DNA of 64,000 nt from Deltaproteobacteria bacterium (GCA_029261815.1 JAJDAQ010000137.1:1-64000); one strand, 5' to 3'; counted from the first letter of the stretch, positions 1-8,975 are shown. The notes: generated by a model not told the origin, from the sequence alone. Program-made: numbers and translations.

Positions 1-792
1 TCCGCCGTGAAGCAGCCAGACGAAACGTCCGTCGTCTTCGCCGCCGATCTCTTCCGGCAGACGGACGCCCTGGCCTCGAAGTACGACGTTGTCGTCCCAT
101 TCAACGCCGAGACGCGCGAACGCCCAGCTCGAGGGGCCGCCATCCTGCGACACGCGATCACGGGCGCGTTCGGCCTCCGTAGCCCACACCGTGCCAGGCG
201 CCGTCGCGATGACACGATCGAACGCTGCGCGCGCGCGATCGAGTTCGTCGGCGCCGGCCCAGGCCAGTCCCGCGTAGTAGCTGGCCGTCGGTTCAACGGC
301 TTCCGGAGCAATGCGGCGAGCGCGATCCAACGAGTCGGCGGCGCCACTTGCGTCGGACTCCTGCAGCAACAGGAGCCCGTGGTAGAGATGATATTCCGCC
401 CGTTCGCCACTCGAGGGCGCAGCCGTGTCCAGGGCGGCACGGGCCCCCTCGAAGTCACCGAGGTGGAAGCGCGCCATCGCGACATCGAGGTCGATGCCGT
501 CGAGGTCGCCCTCTCGCTGGCGCGCGGCCTCCAGCGCTTCAAGCGCGCGCGGCGCGTCGTTCTGCTGGAGGTAGCACTGGCCCTGCAGCTGCTGTGCGGC
601 CGGCATTCCGGAAATGAGGGGCGCGATCAGGACCAGGGCGCCTTCGCAACGGCCGTCCGCCACCAGACCCCGCGCACGCAGCAGCCTCACACTGTCGGCG
701 TCGGTATCGGCCCTTGCCGACCCCGCGAACAGAGAACCCCCAGCGACCAGCACTGCAACCAGTGCGGCCGTCACCCCCATCATCCGACCCAT
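1..792 (-). CDS. TPR-repeat protein, probable outer-membrane barrel (C-terminus outside window)
   Basis: The frame is open from an ATG at 792 to the window edge, giving 264 residues with no stop. Residues 1-28 are a signal peptide ending SARA. About residues 35-190 are alanine-rich helical repeats of TPR type (for example DAPRALEALEAARQ, FHLGDFEGARAALD, GLAWAGADELDRARAAFD). Near residue 220 the text changes to WAFARLGVEWDDNVVLRG, which resembles the first strand of barrels that follow N-terminal TPRs in surface-lipoprotein-assembly-modifier and related proteins; that part is inference. The ATG overlaps the stop of the PEP-CTERM gene as TGATG, so the two are probably translationally coupled and may act together at the cell surface. 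Confidence 0.75.
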   Translation of the reverse strand, partial: MGRMMGVTAALVAVLVAGGSLFAGSARADTDADSVRLLRARGLVADGRCEGALVLIAPLISGMPAAQQLQGQCYLQQNDAPRALEALEAARQREGDLDGIDLDVAMARFHLGDFEGARAALDTAAPSSGERAEYHLYHGLLLLQESDASGAADSLDRARRIAPEAVEPTASYYAGLAWAGADELDRARAAFDRVIATAPGTVWATEAERARDRVSQDGGPSSWAFARLGVEWDDNVVLRGQGVRLPEEIGGEDDGRFVWLLHGG

Positions 793-1547
793 CAGATGGT
801 CTCCCGATTCCTCCGCGCCCGGACCCCAAGGCCGAACCCGGCAGCCACGATCGCGAGCGCCGCGATCCCGGGTTCGGGAACACGCGCCACTTCGACGAAG
901 GCAGCCTGGTACTGCGGAAACAGGTAGTCGTTGATCGAGCTTCCTGGAGGAGCCGTATCCAACAATGCCTGCGCCACGGCGTAGTTGATCGGCACACCGG
1001 TGCTCTGACCCTGAGCGAGATCGCCCAGGAAAATCGCGAGGTAGGTGCTGGTAAATCCGGCGGCGCGGACGAATGCCAGGTTCGGATCCGCATCATCAAT
1101 CGCGAGTCCGACGTTGGGCTGGGCGTAGAACCCATCGCCATTCGGCCCGTGCGGGTCGGTTCCTGCCGAGTGCCCGATAAGCACGATCCAGAGGTCGGTA
1201 TAGGCCCGGTCGTTGGCGGTCACCGTCCACACGCTGGAGCCGGTGGAGGGATTCGAGAAGTCTCCGGCCGGGTTGTTGGTCCCCGTGATCGTCGGCGGCG
1301 TCAGCACCGAGATATTCGAGTTCGCGTTCGTCAGGAACGTGGCCTGGTCCGGCAGGGAACCCACGCCGGAGGCTGCTGCGACGTCGGCAGCGCGGAAGCC
1401 GAAGCCGGTCACCGGGTCCCCGAAGAGGTTCACCGGCGTCGCTTGCGCCGCACTCGCGACGAAGACGAGCAGGAACACGACGGCAACACCGAATCGGGCG
1501 TGCCGCTGGCGTCCCAGCGTGGTGGGGAATGAATCGAGCATGCGCAT
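792..1547 (-). CDS. PEP-CTERM sorting-domain protein
   Basis: 251 residues. An N-terminal signal peptide (FGVAVVFLLVFVASAAQA) is followed by a low-complexity secreted body rich in T, N, A and D. The C-terminus is a classic PEP-CTERM tail: VPEPG at about residues 223-227, a hydrophobic stretch, then basic RARRNRETI. By family knowledge such proteins are processed by an exosortase and exported, often in exopolysaccharide-producing bacteria; no exosortase is in this window. The start is chosen because GAGGAG lies six bases before the ATG at 1547; the frame stays open upstream but without a comparable ribosome site. The body matches no enzyme family I recognise. Confidence 0.85.
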   Translation of the reverse strand: MRMLDSFPTTLGRQRHARFGVAVVFLLVFVASAAQATPVNLFGDPVTGFGFRAADVAAASGVGSLPDQATFLTNANSNISVLTPPTITGTNNPAGDFSNPSTGSSVWTVTANDRAYTDLWIVLIGHSAGTDPHGPNGDGFYAQPNVGLAIDDADPNLAFVRAAGFTSTYLAIFLGDLAQGQSTGVPINYAVAQALLDTAPPGSSINDYLFPQYQAAFVEVARVPEPGIAALAIVAAGFGLGVRARRNRETI

Positions 1548-1560
1548 CTTGAACTCCTCA

Positions 1561-1602
1561 CCTTCCCAGGTGGCCCGTAGGTGACCGCTTCCCTGGGAAA
1601 GG
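1561..1602 (-). promoter_or_regulatory. Hairpin in the 5' leader of the PEP-CTERM gene
   Basis: CCTTCCCAGG at 1561-1570 and CCTGGGAAAGG at 1592-1602 are inverted copies differing by one inserted base. On the minus-strand mRNA they form a stem just upstream of the GAGGAG ribosome site at about 1554-1559. A direct repeat GTATGTGTC lies further upstream at 1610-1618 and 1630-1638, followed by an unusually AT-rich patch (about 1648-1676) that may hold the promoter. The function is unknown. Confidence 0.4.
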
Positions 1603-1685
1603 TTCAGGAGTATGTGTCCGGGAAAACCCGTATGTGTCGCCGCCCAGAATAAAATTAAGACCAAAACTGCTTACGAAACGCGCGC

Positions 1686-3467
1686 TTATGACACTTCTGC
1701 AAGAATTCCCTCGAATGCGGTTCCCTCCGGAAACGACGCCATGCGAGGAAAGTCAGCCGACGGCGGTGCGAGCTCGAGCGCCGAGAGCTGACGACCGGCA
1801 TCCCTCACTGCCTGCTCGACCCAACCCCGGAGCGGCTTGCGGCTGCGCTGCTCATTGCGCGCGAGCAGCAGGAACCCGCCGGGTTCGATTCGACGGATCA
1901 GGCCGGCGAGGAGGCCCCGCATCTCCCGATGCGCGCTCCAGAACCGACGACCGGCAGCCGCCGCAGTCGGTGGATCCAGGACGATGCCGTCGAACCGGTC
2001 GTTCGGGCCGAGATCTTCCAGCCACTGCCGCACGTCCCGCTGAACCGCGCTGTGCGCGATACCCGACAGTCCCGACAGCGCCAGGTTGCGCTCGAGCTGC
2101 TCCAGGTACGGACCCGACAAGTCCACACTCACTACGTCCCCTGCCCCGGCCTCCAACATCGCCAGGGAGAATGCGCCGGTGTGGGCGAAGAGATTGGCGT
2201 AGCGGCGACCGGGCTCGACGCGCGCGGCCACGCGCTTCCGATTCTCGCGCTGATCGGCGAACCAACCAAACCCGGGTCGGGGCCTTTCTGCGTCCGCGAG
2301 ACCGGGATCGAGGCCAAACCGCAAGCCGCCTTCGCGACCCACCCACGCCATCTCTTCCGTCAACGCGCCACCGATGAGATGGACAGCGCGGTGCCGCCCC
2401 GGCGGCCGCACGCGAAGGTTCAACACCTCGATCACGGGCGTGTCATCGGGCAACCCGGCCGCTCCAAGCGCGGTTCGCCAGGCGCGCTCGACCAGGGGCA
2501 ATGCCTCCGGCCCCGAGACCAACACCCGCAGCGCCGGCCCCACGCGATCAATCGCGAGACCAGGCAGGCCATCGGCTTCGCCATGAACCAGACGAAAGAC
2601 ATCCGTACCGTCGGGGTGCATTGCCTTCGCGACCCACTCACTGCGGCGACCGACGGCATCGACCACGCGCGCTTCAATTCCGCGCGGGTCGTTCACGCCC
2701 TCTTCCCCAGTCGCCCACATTCGGGCAGCGACACGGCCCGAGCCGCTGACGCGGGCTAGCCCCACGGCCGGGCGATCTCGCTGGGCCAGCCGCACCAGGG
2801 TTCCGGGCGCGAAGCGCGTGGCATCTCCCATCTCGTCATCCGGGAGGACCCATGGATGTCCCTTGCGGAGTGCGTGTGCGGTCTCCTGGGAGATCTCGAG
2901 CGTCGCGCCGTCGTCCGGAAAGTCGGGCGGTGAGATCATGACCTTGGGCCAGTCGAGCGCCGGGCCCCCGTCCTCCATGGGACGCGCGAAGCGCAGCGAA
3001 CCGCCGCAAGCGGTGCCGCCATGCGCGAGGGCGCCCACAATCGGAGCGCCAGCCGCCTCAGCCCAGGTGAGGATCGCTGCGGCATCGAGATCTTCCGGAC
3101 CGAGTGCCTCGAAGCTGAGTCGGGTGACACGGCCATCGCCGCCGGCGCTCGACCACCCGAATGCCGCGCGAGCCAGCTGTCCGTCCCACCATGGCCAGTC
3201 GGGAACCAGGGCAACCGCCGTACGACCGAGTTCGGGCAGCGCGGGCGCTACGGCGTCTTCGAGGCAATAGGCACCGCCCGGGACCACCCGTGACCGCGCG
3301 CGGCGCAGCGGCGCACCCGGTTGCCAGTCTTGGCCGCGCACCCGCGCACGGCGCAGGCGCCCGGCACGCAGGACGGATTCCGGCTCGTCGTCGAGGTCCG
3401 GAAGCAAAGCCAGGAGCCCGGCAGCGTCGAGCGGGATCCCGGGGGCGCGAAAGCGAAGGTGCGGCAC
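1686..3467 (-). CDS. RlmI-type class I rRNA methyltransferase with extra N-terminal domain
   Basis: 593 residues. The C-terminal part is a SAM-dependent methyltransferase of the RlmI/YccW family: a PUA-like segment around GHPWVLPDDEM, then motif I around YANLFAHTGAFS (about residue 423) and the catalytic-loop motif VLDPPT (about residue 497). Family members make 5-methylcytosine in 23S rRNA. They are usually about 400 residues; the extra N-terminal 200 residues contain a weak match to the end of RluA-type pseudouridine synthases (APIVGALAHGGTACGGSLRFA-like text, split here as APIVGALAHGG then SLRFA) but no catalytic HRLD motif is visible. The start is a GTG at 3467, placed so the divergent promoter stays free; it is uncertain. 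The gene stands alone, head to head with the nucleotidyltransferase gene. Confidence 0.75.
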   Translation of the reverse strand: MPHLRFRAPGIPLDAAGLLALLPDLDDEPESVLRAGRLRRARVRGQDWQPGAPLRRARSRVVPGGAYCLEDAVAPALPELGRTAVALVPDWPWWDGQLARAAFGWSSAGGDGRVTRLSFEALGPEDLDAAAILTWAEAAGAPIVGALAHGGTACGGSLRFARPMEDGGPALDWPKVMISPPDFPDDGATLEISQETAHALRKGHPWVLPDDEMGDATRFAPGTLVRLAQRDRPAVGLARVSGSGRVAARMWATGEEGVNDPRGIEARVVDAVGRRSEWVAKAMHPDGTDVFRLVHGEADGLPGLAIDRVGPALRVLVSGPEALPLVERAWRTALGAAGLPDDTPVIEVLNLRVRPPGRHRAVHLIGGALTEEMAWVGREGGLRFGLDPGLADAERPRPGFGWFADQRENRKRVAARVEPGRRYANLFAHTGAFSLAMLEAGAGDVVSVDLSGPYLEQLERNLALSGLSGIAHSAVQRDVRQWLEDLGPNDRFDGIVLDPPTAAAAGRRFWSAHREMRGLLAGLIRRIEPGGFLLLARNEQRSRKPLRGWVEQAVRDAGRQLSALELAPPSADFPRMASFPEGTAFEGILAEVS

Positions 3468-3548
3468 CGGCGGAGAGTACCGGCCGTTTTCCAGACAGCC
3501 CGCGCGATCGGATCGCTTGAGCACCTGCCCGATCCGCAAACGCACTCC

Positions 3549-3554
3549 TAGACT
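3549..3554 (+). promoter_or_regulatory. -10-like box TAGACT, leaderless spacing
   Basis: TAGACT ends six bases before the GTG start at 3561. That spacing would put transcription start at or next to the initiation codon, as in leaderless mRNAs, and there is no Shine-Dalgarno sequence before this GTG. The same geometry recurs at 4736 and 40232. No clear -35 box is visible. Confidence 0.35.
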
Positions 3555-3560
3555 CCGCAC

Positions 3561-4715
3561 GTGCCTGCGTTCACCGTTCCCGATCCTGTCCTCGACGTGC
3601 TCGCGCGCCTGAAGCACCAGCAGCACCGCGCGGCCATCGTCGGCGGCGCCATCCGCGACCACTGGCTGGGCCGCACGATCCGCGATTGGGACATCGCCAC
3701 CGATGCGGACGCGGACGCGCTCATGGTGAGCTTCCCGCGCGCAGTGCCGATCGGACTGGGACGAGGGCACGGGACCGTCATGGTCCCGACTGCAGCTGGG
3801 CCCGTGGACATCACCCCCTTCCGCGAGGGACGCCTCGAAGAGGACCTGGCGCACCGCGACTTCACCGTGAATGCGATCGCCTGGGATCTGGACGAGGGAT
3901 TCATCGACCCGACGGGAGGGCGCGAAGACCTCGAGGCGGCAAAACTACGCTGCCCGGGGCGCGCGGCGGATCGACTGCAGGAGGATCCTCTGCGCGCCCT
4001 GCGCGCGGCCCGCCTGGTCGCCGCACTGGGTTTCGAACTGGACCCCGAAGTGGAGGCCGCGCTGCCGGCCTGTGCTCGACCGCTTGGCCGAGTGGCGGCG
4101 GAACGCGTACGAGCCGAACTCGATGCATTGGTCGAAGGTCCGTTCCGCGCGGACGCTATCCGACTGCTGAAGCGTACGGGGCTCGAGGCAAGCCTCATTG
4201 CCGGCGCCCGCGACGACGCAGCCGAACTCCTGGCCGAACTCCCGCTACGCCGCGATCTGGGCCTGGCGGGTTGGCTCCTCGAGACCCAAAGCGCGCGCGC
4301 GCTCGGTCGCTGGCGTTTCCCCAAGGTTCGAGCCCGTCAGATCGAGCGCGTGCTGAACCTCCACCCCATCGACGAGGCTTTCCACGGCGACACCGGTGCC
4401 CGCCGGCTTCGCGCCAAAGCCGGAGATGACGCCACGCTCGCGGATGCGATCGCGTTGTGTCGCGGCGTCCGTTCACTCCACGGCGCGGATGACGCCCCAC
4501 TCGCCGCGATCGAAGCCGCACTGGAACGAACGCGGTCGAACGCGGTGACCGTTGGCGACCTTGCCCTGTCCGGCGAAGACGTCATGCGCGAACTCGGCGT
4601 CGGACCGGGGCGCGAAGTGGGCCGCGCCCTACGCAGTCTGCTCGAGCACGTACTCGAGGATGCCTCGGCCAACGAACCCGAGCGGCTTCGCCGAATCCTG
4701 CGAGAACTCAAATGA
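3561..4715 (+). CDS. CCA-adding / poly(A) polymerase family nucleotidyltransferase
   Basis: 384 residues. It carries the class II nucleotidyltransferase head: GGAIRD at residues 28-33, metal-binding DWD at 42-44, then HRDFTVNA near residue 98 and EDPLRALRAARL, the tRNA nucleotidyltransferase/poly(A) polymerase signature. The family either completes the CCA end of tRNA or adds poly(A) to RNA; the sequence alone does not separate these, and I see no HD phosphohydrolase domain in the C-terminal half. The start is GTG (VPAFTV), read just after a candidate -10 box. It is followed 32 bases later by a histidine phosphatase gene on the same strand. Confidence 0.85.
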   Translation: MPAFTVPDPVLDVLARLKHQQHRAAIVGGAIRDHWLGRTIRDWDIATDADADALMVSFPRAVPIGLGRGHGTVMVPTAAGPVDITPFREGRLEEDLAHRDFTVNAIAWDLDEGFIDPTGGREDLEAAKLRCPGRAADRLQEDPLRALRAARLVAALGFELDPEVEAALPACARPLGRVAAERVRAELDALVEGPFRADAIRLLKRTGLEASLIAGARDDAAELLAELPLRRDLGLAGWLLETQSARALGRWRFPKVRARQIERVLNLHPIDEAFHGDTGARRLRAKAGDDATLADAIALCRGVRSLHGADDAPLAAIEAALERTRSNAVTVGDLALSGEDVMRELGVGPGREVGRALRSLLEHVLEDASANEPERLRRILRELK

Positions 4716-4735
4716 CTGCGCAGCCCCACCTCGGC

Positions 4736-4741
4736 TAGTCT
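4736..4741 (+). promoter_or_regulatory. -10-like box TAGTCT, leaderless spacing
   Basis: TAGTCT ends six bases before the ATG at 4748, the same spacing as the box before the upstream gene. The bases between (CCTCCG) resemble anti-Shine-Dalgarno rather than a ribosome site, so a leaderless transcript is plausible. The -35 is not evident. Confidence 0.35.
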
Positions 4742-4747
4742 CCTCCG

Positions 4748-5365
4748 ATGCCCAACGCCACCTTGGTCACACTTGTCCGCCACGGCCAGACGCGGGCGAA
4801 CCTCGACGGTGTCTGGCACGGCTCGACGGATACCGCGCTGACCGACACGGGTCATCGACAAGCCGACCGAGCCGGGTTGCACCTCGCGCGAACCCGACCC
4901 GGACTCCATGCCGTCTATGCGAGCCCGCTCCAGCGAGCGCACCGGACCGCCGCCGCCATCGCCGGGCGCCAGGAACTGGCGGTCGAGACGGTGGACGACC
5001 TGCGCGAATACGACCTCGGCGAGTGGGAAGGCAAGACCTACAGCGAACTCGGGAAGGAACATCGTCTCTTCGAGCGGATGGCGGCCGAGCCCGACTGGCG
5101 ACCCGGAGGCGGCGAGAGCGCACGCGCCGTCGCCGAACGCCTCGGCAGCGCCATCGCATCCCTGGCCCAGCGCCACGCGGGGGAACGGATCGGAATCGTC
5201 ACCCACGGCGGCGCGCTCACGCTGGCCTTGAGTTGGCTCCTCGACGGCGAAGCGTCGAGTTGGCGGCGCGTCGTCGACAATGCATCGGTCACCGATCTCG
5301 TGTTCGCGCCGACCCCGTCCTTGCGTCGCCTCAACCACACCGCACACCTGCGAGGACTCGAGTGA
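4748..5365 (+). CDS. Histidine phosphatase family protein (phosphoglycerate mutase-like)
   Basis: 205 residues, a normal length for the branch-1 histidine phosphatases. LVRHGQT near residues 9-15 contains the phospho-accepting His in the RHG motif, YASPLQRAHRTA follows at about residue 57, and IVTHGGALTLAL supplies the second catalytic His near residue 155. The family includes GpmB, CobC and sugar-phosphate phosphatases; the substrate is not predictable here. Its stop overlaps the next gene as GTGA, so the two form an operon. Confidence 0.85.
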   Translation: MPNATLVTLVRHGQTRANLDGVWHGSTDTALTDTGHRQADRAGLHLARTRPGLHAVYASPLQRAHRTAAAIAGRQELAVETVDDLREYDLGEWEGKTYSELGKEHRLFERMAAEPDWRPGGGESARAVAERLGSAIASLAQRHAGERIGIVTHGGALTLALSWLLDGEASSWRRVVDNASVTDLVFAPTPSLRRLNHTAHLRGLE

Positions 5366-5754
5366 CCGAGGACGAACGAATGCTCCGTGCGGCAATCACG
5401 GCCTACGTCGCCGAGCACGACTACGTCACCTTCGCGGCACTCCACAAGGAGTTTGCCGGGGACGCCAAGGATGGCACCGAGATTTCGCTCCCCGGCAACC
5501 GCATCATCTGGCTCGGCTTGCCGAAGCCCATCATCGACGCCGTGCTCGGCTTGCTGGCCGAAGGCGAGCTGTCTGCGATCCCGGGCCACGTAGCCGCGTA
5601 TCGACGCGATGGCCGAGTCCTTCCGCTTCCGGTCGAGAAGGCGCCGCCGAAGTCGGCGCATCGCGAGCCGAAGTGGTTCCCCGTCCTCCTCCGAACCATG
5701 GCCGCCGTCCGCGCAGAAGCGCCGGAACCGGGCGCGGCCGGCGAATCCGACTAG
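5362..5754 (+). CDS. Small hypothetical protein, winged-helix-like
   Basis: 130 residues from a GTG that overlaps the stop of the phosphatase gene (GTGA); an ATG six codons later (5380) is an alternative start. The text suggests a compact helical protein: VAEHDYVTFAALHKEF, then LPKPIIDAVLGLLAEGEL and a short IPGHVAAYRRDGRVLPLP hairpin. This order of helices and a beta wing resembles a winged-helix fold, but no family is recognised. The tail is basic and proline-rich. It is probably co-expressed with the phosphatase. Confidence 0.6.
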   Translation: MTEDERMLRAAITAYVAEHDYVTFAALHKEFAGDAKDGTEISLPGNRIIWLGLPKPIIDAVLGLLAEGELSAIPGHVAAYRRDGRVLPLPVEKAPPKSAHREPKWFPVLLRTMAAVRAEAPEPGAAGESD

Positions 5755-5767
5755 CTACAGCGACTCG

Positions 5768-7213
5768 CTAAAGGGTCAACGTGCCGAGTGCGGCCCACCC
5801 GAAGACCGCGATCGCGAGCGCGAGCACGACGTAGCTCACCGGATCCGTGACCGTCGAGACGATCGGGTCCGCGCGCACGAGTCCGCGGTGCGCCCGCACC
5901 CAGAAGCGACTGATCCAGTACACAAGCAGCGGAATCAGGGCAAAGAGCGCTCGGGGCTCGGCGTAGAGCGCTTCGAGTGGATCAGCCTGCACGTACAGCG
6001 CCAGAACCACTGCCGCGACGTAGCCACTTGCCGGACCGAGGGCCAACAACAGCGGCGCATCGCTGACGGCGTAGTCTCGACCCGCCACTTTCGTCTGTCC
6101 CGCGCGCTCCAGGATCCGAAGGTCGGCATAACGTTTCAGGAACGCCAGGTTCATGAAGAAGAAGAGCGAGAACGCCATCAGCCACGGCGAAAGCACGATT
6201 CCGGTGGCGACACCTCCGGCAAGGACCCGCAACGCGTACAACATGGCGAGCAGCATGACGTCCGCGATCGCCACCCGTTTCAGCGCGAACGTATACGCCA
6301 CGTTCGCAACGAGATAGAGGACCAGAAGCCCCAGCAGCTGAGGCAAGACCAGGGCCGCCAGCATCAGCGCGGCCGCGACCAGCAACGGGCCAACCACGAA
6401 GCCTCGCACCAAGGGGATCTCGCCGCTCGCAAACGGTCTCGTCGCGTTGACCGGGTGCGCGCGATCCGCCGCAAGGTCGAGCAGGTCGTTCATCACGTAC
6501 ACGGCAGAGGCGAGCAACCCGAAGGCCAGGAACGCCCAGACTCCTTGCAGCACGAGCACGGGTTCGAGAAAGCGGTGGGATGCCAGGAGCGGCAGGAACA
6601 CCAACAGGTTCTTGACCCACTGATGCAGCCGCAGCGCCCGGACCCAGGACGACGCGGTCTCTCGCGGAGCATCGAAGTGCACCCCGCCAGGTGCCTTCGA
6701 TGCCAGCCGCGCACGCGCCGCGTCCGAGAGTCCGACGCTCGAGGCGTGTGCAGCGCCGGCCCAGACCGTCGTGTCCGCGTGCGCGTCTCCCAGGTACTCG
6801 TAGCCGCCTTCGCCAAAGTGCTCATCGAGCGCAGCGCGCTTCGCCGCACCTTTCAGGTTCTGCGTCCCATCTGAAGCCAGCACCCGGTCAAAGACACCGA
6901 GGTGGCGTGCGACCGCGTCTGCGGTCCGTTCGTCCGCCGCCGTCGCGAGCACGCAGTGCCTACCGGACTCATGCGCCGCGCGAAGATAGGCCAGCACTTC
7001 ATCCCGGTACGGCAGGCGCGCGGGATCCAGAGGGGCCCTCGCTGCGATCTCGGCCTTCAACACCGAGCGACCGCGCAACCACCAGAGCGGCACCGCCAAC
7101 GCCGAGAGCGGTCGGTCCCGAACAAGATCCAGGAGGCCCTCGAAGAGTGTGTCGGTGGCCACGAGTGTGCCGTCGAGATCGACGCACAGCGGTCGTGTGG
7201 CCGAATCGTTCAT
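5768..7213 (-). CDS. HAD phosphatase-UbiA prenyltransferase fusion
   Basis: 481 residues. Residues 1-175 are a HAD hydrolase (DLDGT at about 12-16; GDAHADT later). Residues 190-480 are a UbiA-family membrane prenyltransferase with about nine hydrophobic segments and the metal/diphosphate motif NDLLDLAADR at 242-251 followed by NATRPFASGEI. This pairing recalls decaprenyl-phosphate phosphoribose synthesis in mycobacteria, where a UbiA enzyme joins PRPP to polyprenyl phosphate and a phosphatase removes the 5-phosphate; here both activities would be in one chain. That function is an inference. It is the last gene of the minus-strand glycan operon and overlaps the GT2 gene by ATGA. Confidence 0.8.
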   Translation of the reverse strand: MNDSATRPLCVDLDGTLVATDTLFEGLLDLVRDRPLSALAVPLWWLRGRSVLKAEIAARAPLDPARLPYRDEVLAYLRAAHESGRHCVLATAADERTADAVARHLGVFDRVLASDGTQNLKGAAKRAALDEHFGEGGYEYLGDAHADTTVWAGAAHASSVGLSDAARARLASKAPGGVHFDAPRETASSWVRALRLHQWVKNLLVFLPLLASHRFLEPVLVLQGVWAFLAFGLLASAVYVMNDLLDLAADRAHPVNATRPFASGEIPLVRGFVVGPLLVAAALMLAALVLPQLLGLLVLYLVANVAYTFALKRVAIADVMLLAMLYALRVLAGGVATGIVLSPWLMAFSLFFFMNLAFLKRYADLRILERAGQTKVAGRDYAVSDAPLLLALGPASGYVAAVVLALYVQADPLEALYAEPRALFALIPLLVYWISRFWVRAHRGLVRADPIVSTVTDPVSYVVLALAIAVFGWAALGTLTL

Positions 7214-8244
7214 GCGACGCGGTCGCCGCCTCCGCTCACTGGACGGCCATCGAGCTGATACCCGACCCAGGCCCAGACGAACGCGGCGGCGCTGTAGACC
7301 AGGTGGACTTGATGAAACGCTACGCCGAGGAGTGCGAATGCGACCCCGCGCCGGCGGCGAAAGACTTCGAATAACGACCGATGAACACTGAATACTGCGA
7401 GTGTGAGAACCAGAGGGACCCAGATCGAAAGCGCACCCGCCAACGCCGCGATCCCGCTGAGGCCCCAGAAACCTGCAAGCAACGCTTTCGCCTGCTCCTT
7501 GGGGCCCGTATTGAGCGTCATCGGCACGTCGCGAGACTCGAGCAGCAAACGTGACCAGGGAAGCGCGCGGCAGACGATGTCGGTGTGCACGACGCCCCAC
7601 AGCGACCACTCTTTCAGGTGTGTCCCCTGCATCGCTGGATCTGTCCGGATCCGGCCGCCCGATGCGGACAGGCGGTAGCCGAGCTCGATATCCTCGATGC
7701 TCGGTCGCTGGTACCGATCTGCATCGAATCCGCCGACGGCCAGGAACGCCTCCCGCCGCACAGCCCCACAGCCGGACCAGAACGTCACAGCATCGCCGCC
7801 ATGCTGGTGATGCACGTAGTGGTGACGCAGATTCATGTACTGGGACGCGAACGCTTCATACGGCGGCGTATCGTCGTAGGAGCCGAAGACGGCGACCACG
7901 TCGGGGTCTTCGAACGCGCGAAGCAGGGGCTCGACGGCATCGTCATGGGCAACAACGTCCGCATCGACGAACCAGACGATGTCGCCGCGCGCTTCGGCCG
8001 TCGCGATGTTGCGGGCACGGCCGGGTCCGTCCTGATTGCCAGCGGGGAGGACACGAGCGCCCTGTTCCGCCGCCCAGGCAGCCGACGCGTCCGTCGATCC
8101 GTTGTCGGCCACGATGACTTCGAGCAATTCGCCGCGCGCCAGCATCGCCAGCAGCGGCGGAAGGCTTCGCTCGATGTAGCCGATGCCGTTGAAGCACGGC
8201 ATGACCGCACTGACACTCAATGCCTGACCGGTCGATTCGCTCAT
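7210..8244 (-). CDS. Family 2 glycosyltransferase with C-terminal membrane segments
   Basis: 344 residues. The GT-A fold is clear: AVMPCFNG at 13-20, VADNGSTD near 45-52, the metal-binding DAD at 94-96 in WFVDADV, and IEDIELGYR near residue 175. The last 100 residues hold two or three hydrophobic spans, so it is probably anchored to the inner membrane and glycosylates a lipid-linked acceptor. Both ends overlap neighbours by four bases, so it belongs to the same operon as the deacetylase and the HAD-UbiA protein. Donor and acceptor are unknown. Confidence 0.85.
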   Translation of the reverse strand: MSESTGQALSVSAVMPCFNGIGYIERSLPPLLAMLARGELLEVIVADNGSTDASAAWAAEQGARVLPAGNQDGPGRARNIATAEARGDIVWFVDADVVAHDDAVEPLLRAFEDPDVVAVFGSYDDTPPYEAFASQYMNLRHHYVHHQHGGDAVTFWSGCGAVRREAFLAVGGFDADRYQRPSIEDIELGYRLSASGGRIRTDPAMQGTHLKEWSLWGVVHTDIVCRALPWSRLLLESRDVPMTLNTGPKEQAKALLAGFWGLSGIAALAGALSIWVPLVLTLAVFSVHRSLFEVFRRRRGVAFALLGVAFHQVHLVYSAAAFVWAWVGYQLDGRPVSGGGDRVA

Positions 8245-8975
8245 GCGTTTCGCAGCCTCCGGATTCCAGCGCGGGCGGCCACCCACGCCCGGAAGCGCGC
8301 GCCGCCGAAGCCGCGGTGCCAACGCGGATGTCGGAAGTAGTAGGTATCGAGCCGCGGGATGCCGGAGCCGCGTAGGTCATCCTCACCGCGGCCGTCCAAC
8401 GCCGCCATTTCGGTCGTCACGTTCACCGCGTAGCGGTCGCGGGCCAACGCTGCGACGCGGCCATCGACGGCGCCGTACGGGTAGGCGAACTGATCGGGTC
8501 GGCGGCCGAGCCTGGCCTCGATCTCGTCGTCGGATCGCGCCATCTCGCTGCGGACCTCGGCGTCATCGAGCGCACGAAGGTCGGGATGACTGACGGTGTG
8601 TGCCTGCACCTCCCACCCCGCGTCGTGCAGCGCGCGAACTTCGTCCCACGACATCATCGGGTGCTTGGGCGCCCAGTCCGGCTGGGTCGGCCAATCGTTC
8701 TGCCCGCCGACATGGCCGGTGGTCAGGAACAGGGTCGCCGTCGCGCCCTCTTTGCGCAGGACCGGCAGCCCTTCCTCGAACACCGAGCGAAAGCCGTCGT
8801 CGAATGTCAACGCGATCTGGTCCTCGCCGTCCGGCTGGCTCAACAACGCACGCAAGGATACGACCGTATGGCCGCTGGCACGAATGCCGCGGACCATCGA
8901 TCCCAGCTGCTCGGGCGTTACCGAGAGCACCGAGTCCGTGCGATCAACCGAATGGAATGTCAGGACCGCGCGCAC
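8241..8975 (-). CDS. Polysaccharide deacetylase (NodB homology)
   Basis: 244 residues, a single carbohydrate esterase 4 domain. LTFDDG (about residues 56-61) carries the catalytic base and metal Asp, AHTVSHPDL the two metal His, and FAYPYGAVD the substrate-groove segment. The family removes N-acetyl groups from cell-surface sugars. No signal peptide is visible, so it probably acts on a cytoplasmic or membrane-surface glycolipid precursor, which fits its place between a glycosyltransferase (ATGA overlap) and a small membrane protein (one-base gap). Confidence 0.85.
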   Translation of the reverse strand: MRAVLTFHSVDRTDSVLSVTPEQLGSMVRGIRASGHTVVSLRALLSQPDGEDQIALTFDDGFRSVFEEGLPVLRKEGATATLFLTTGHVGGQNDWPTQPDWAPKHPMMSWDEVRALHDAGWEVQAHTVSHPDLRALDDAEVRSEMARSDDEIEARLGRRPDQFAYPYGAVDGRVAALARDRYAVNVTTEMAALDGRGEDDLRGSGIPRLDTYYFRHPRWHRGFGGARFRAWVAARAGIRRLRNA

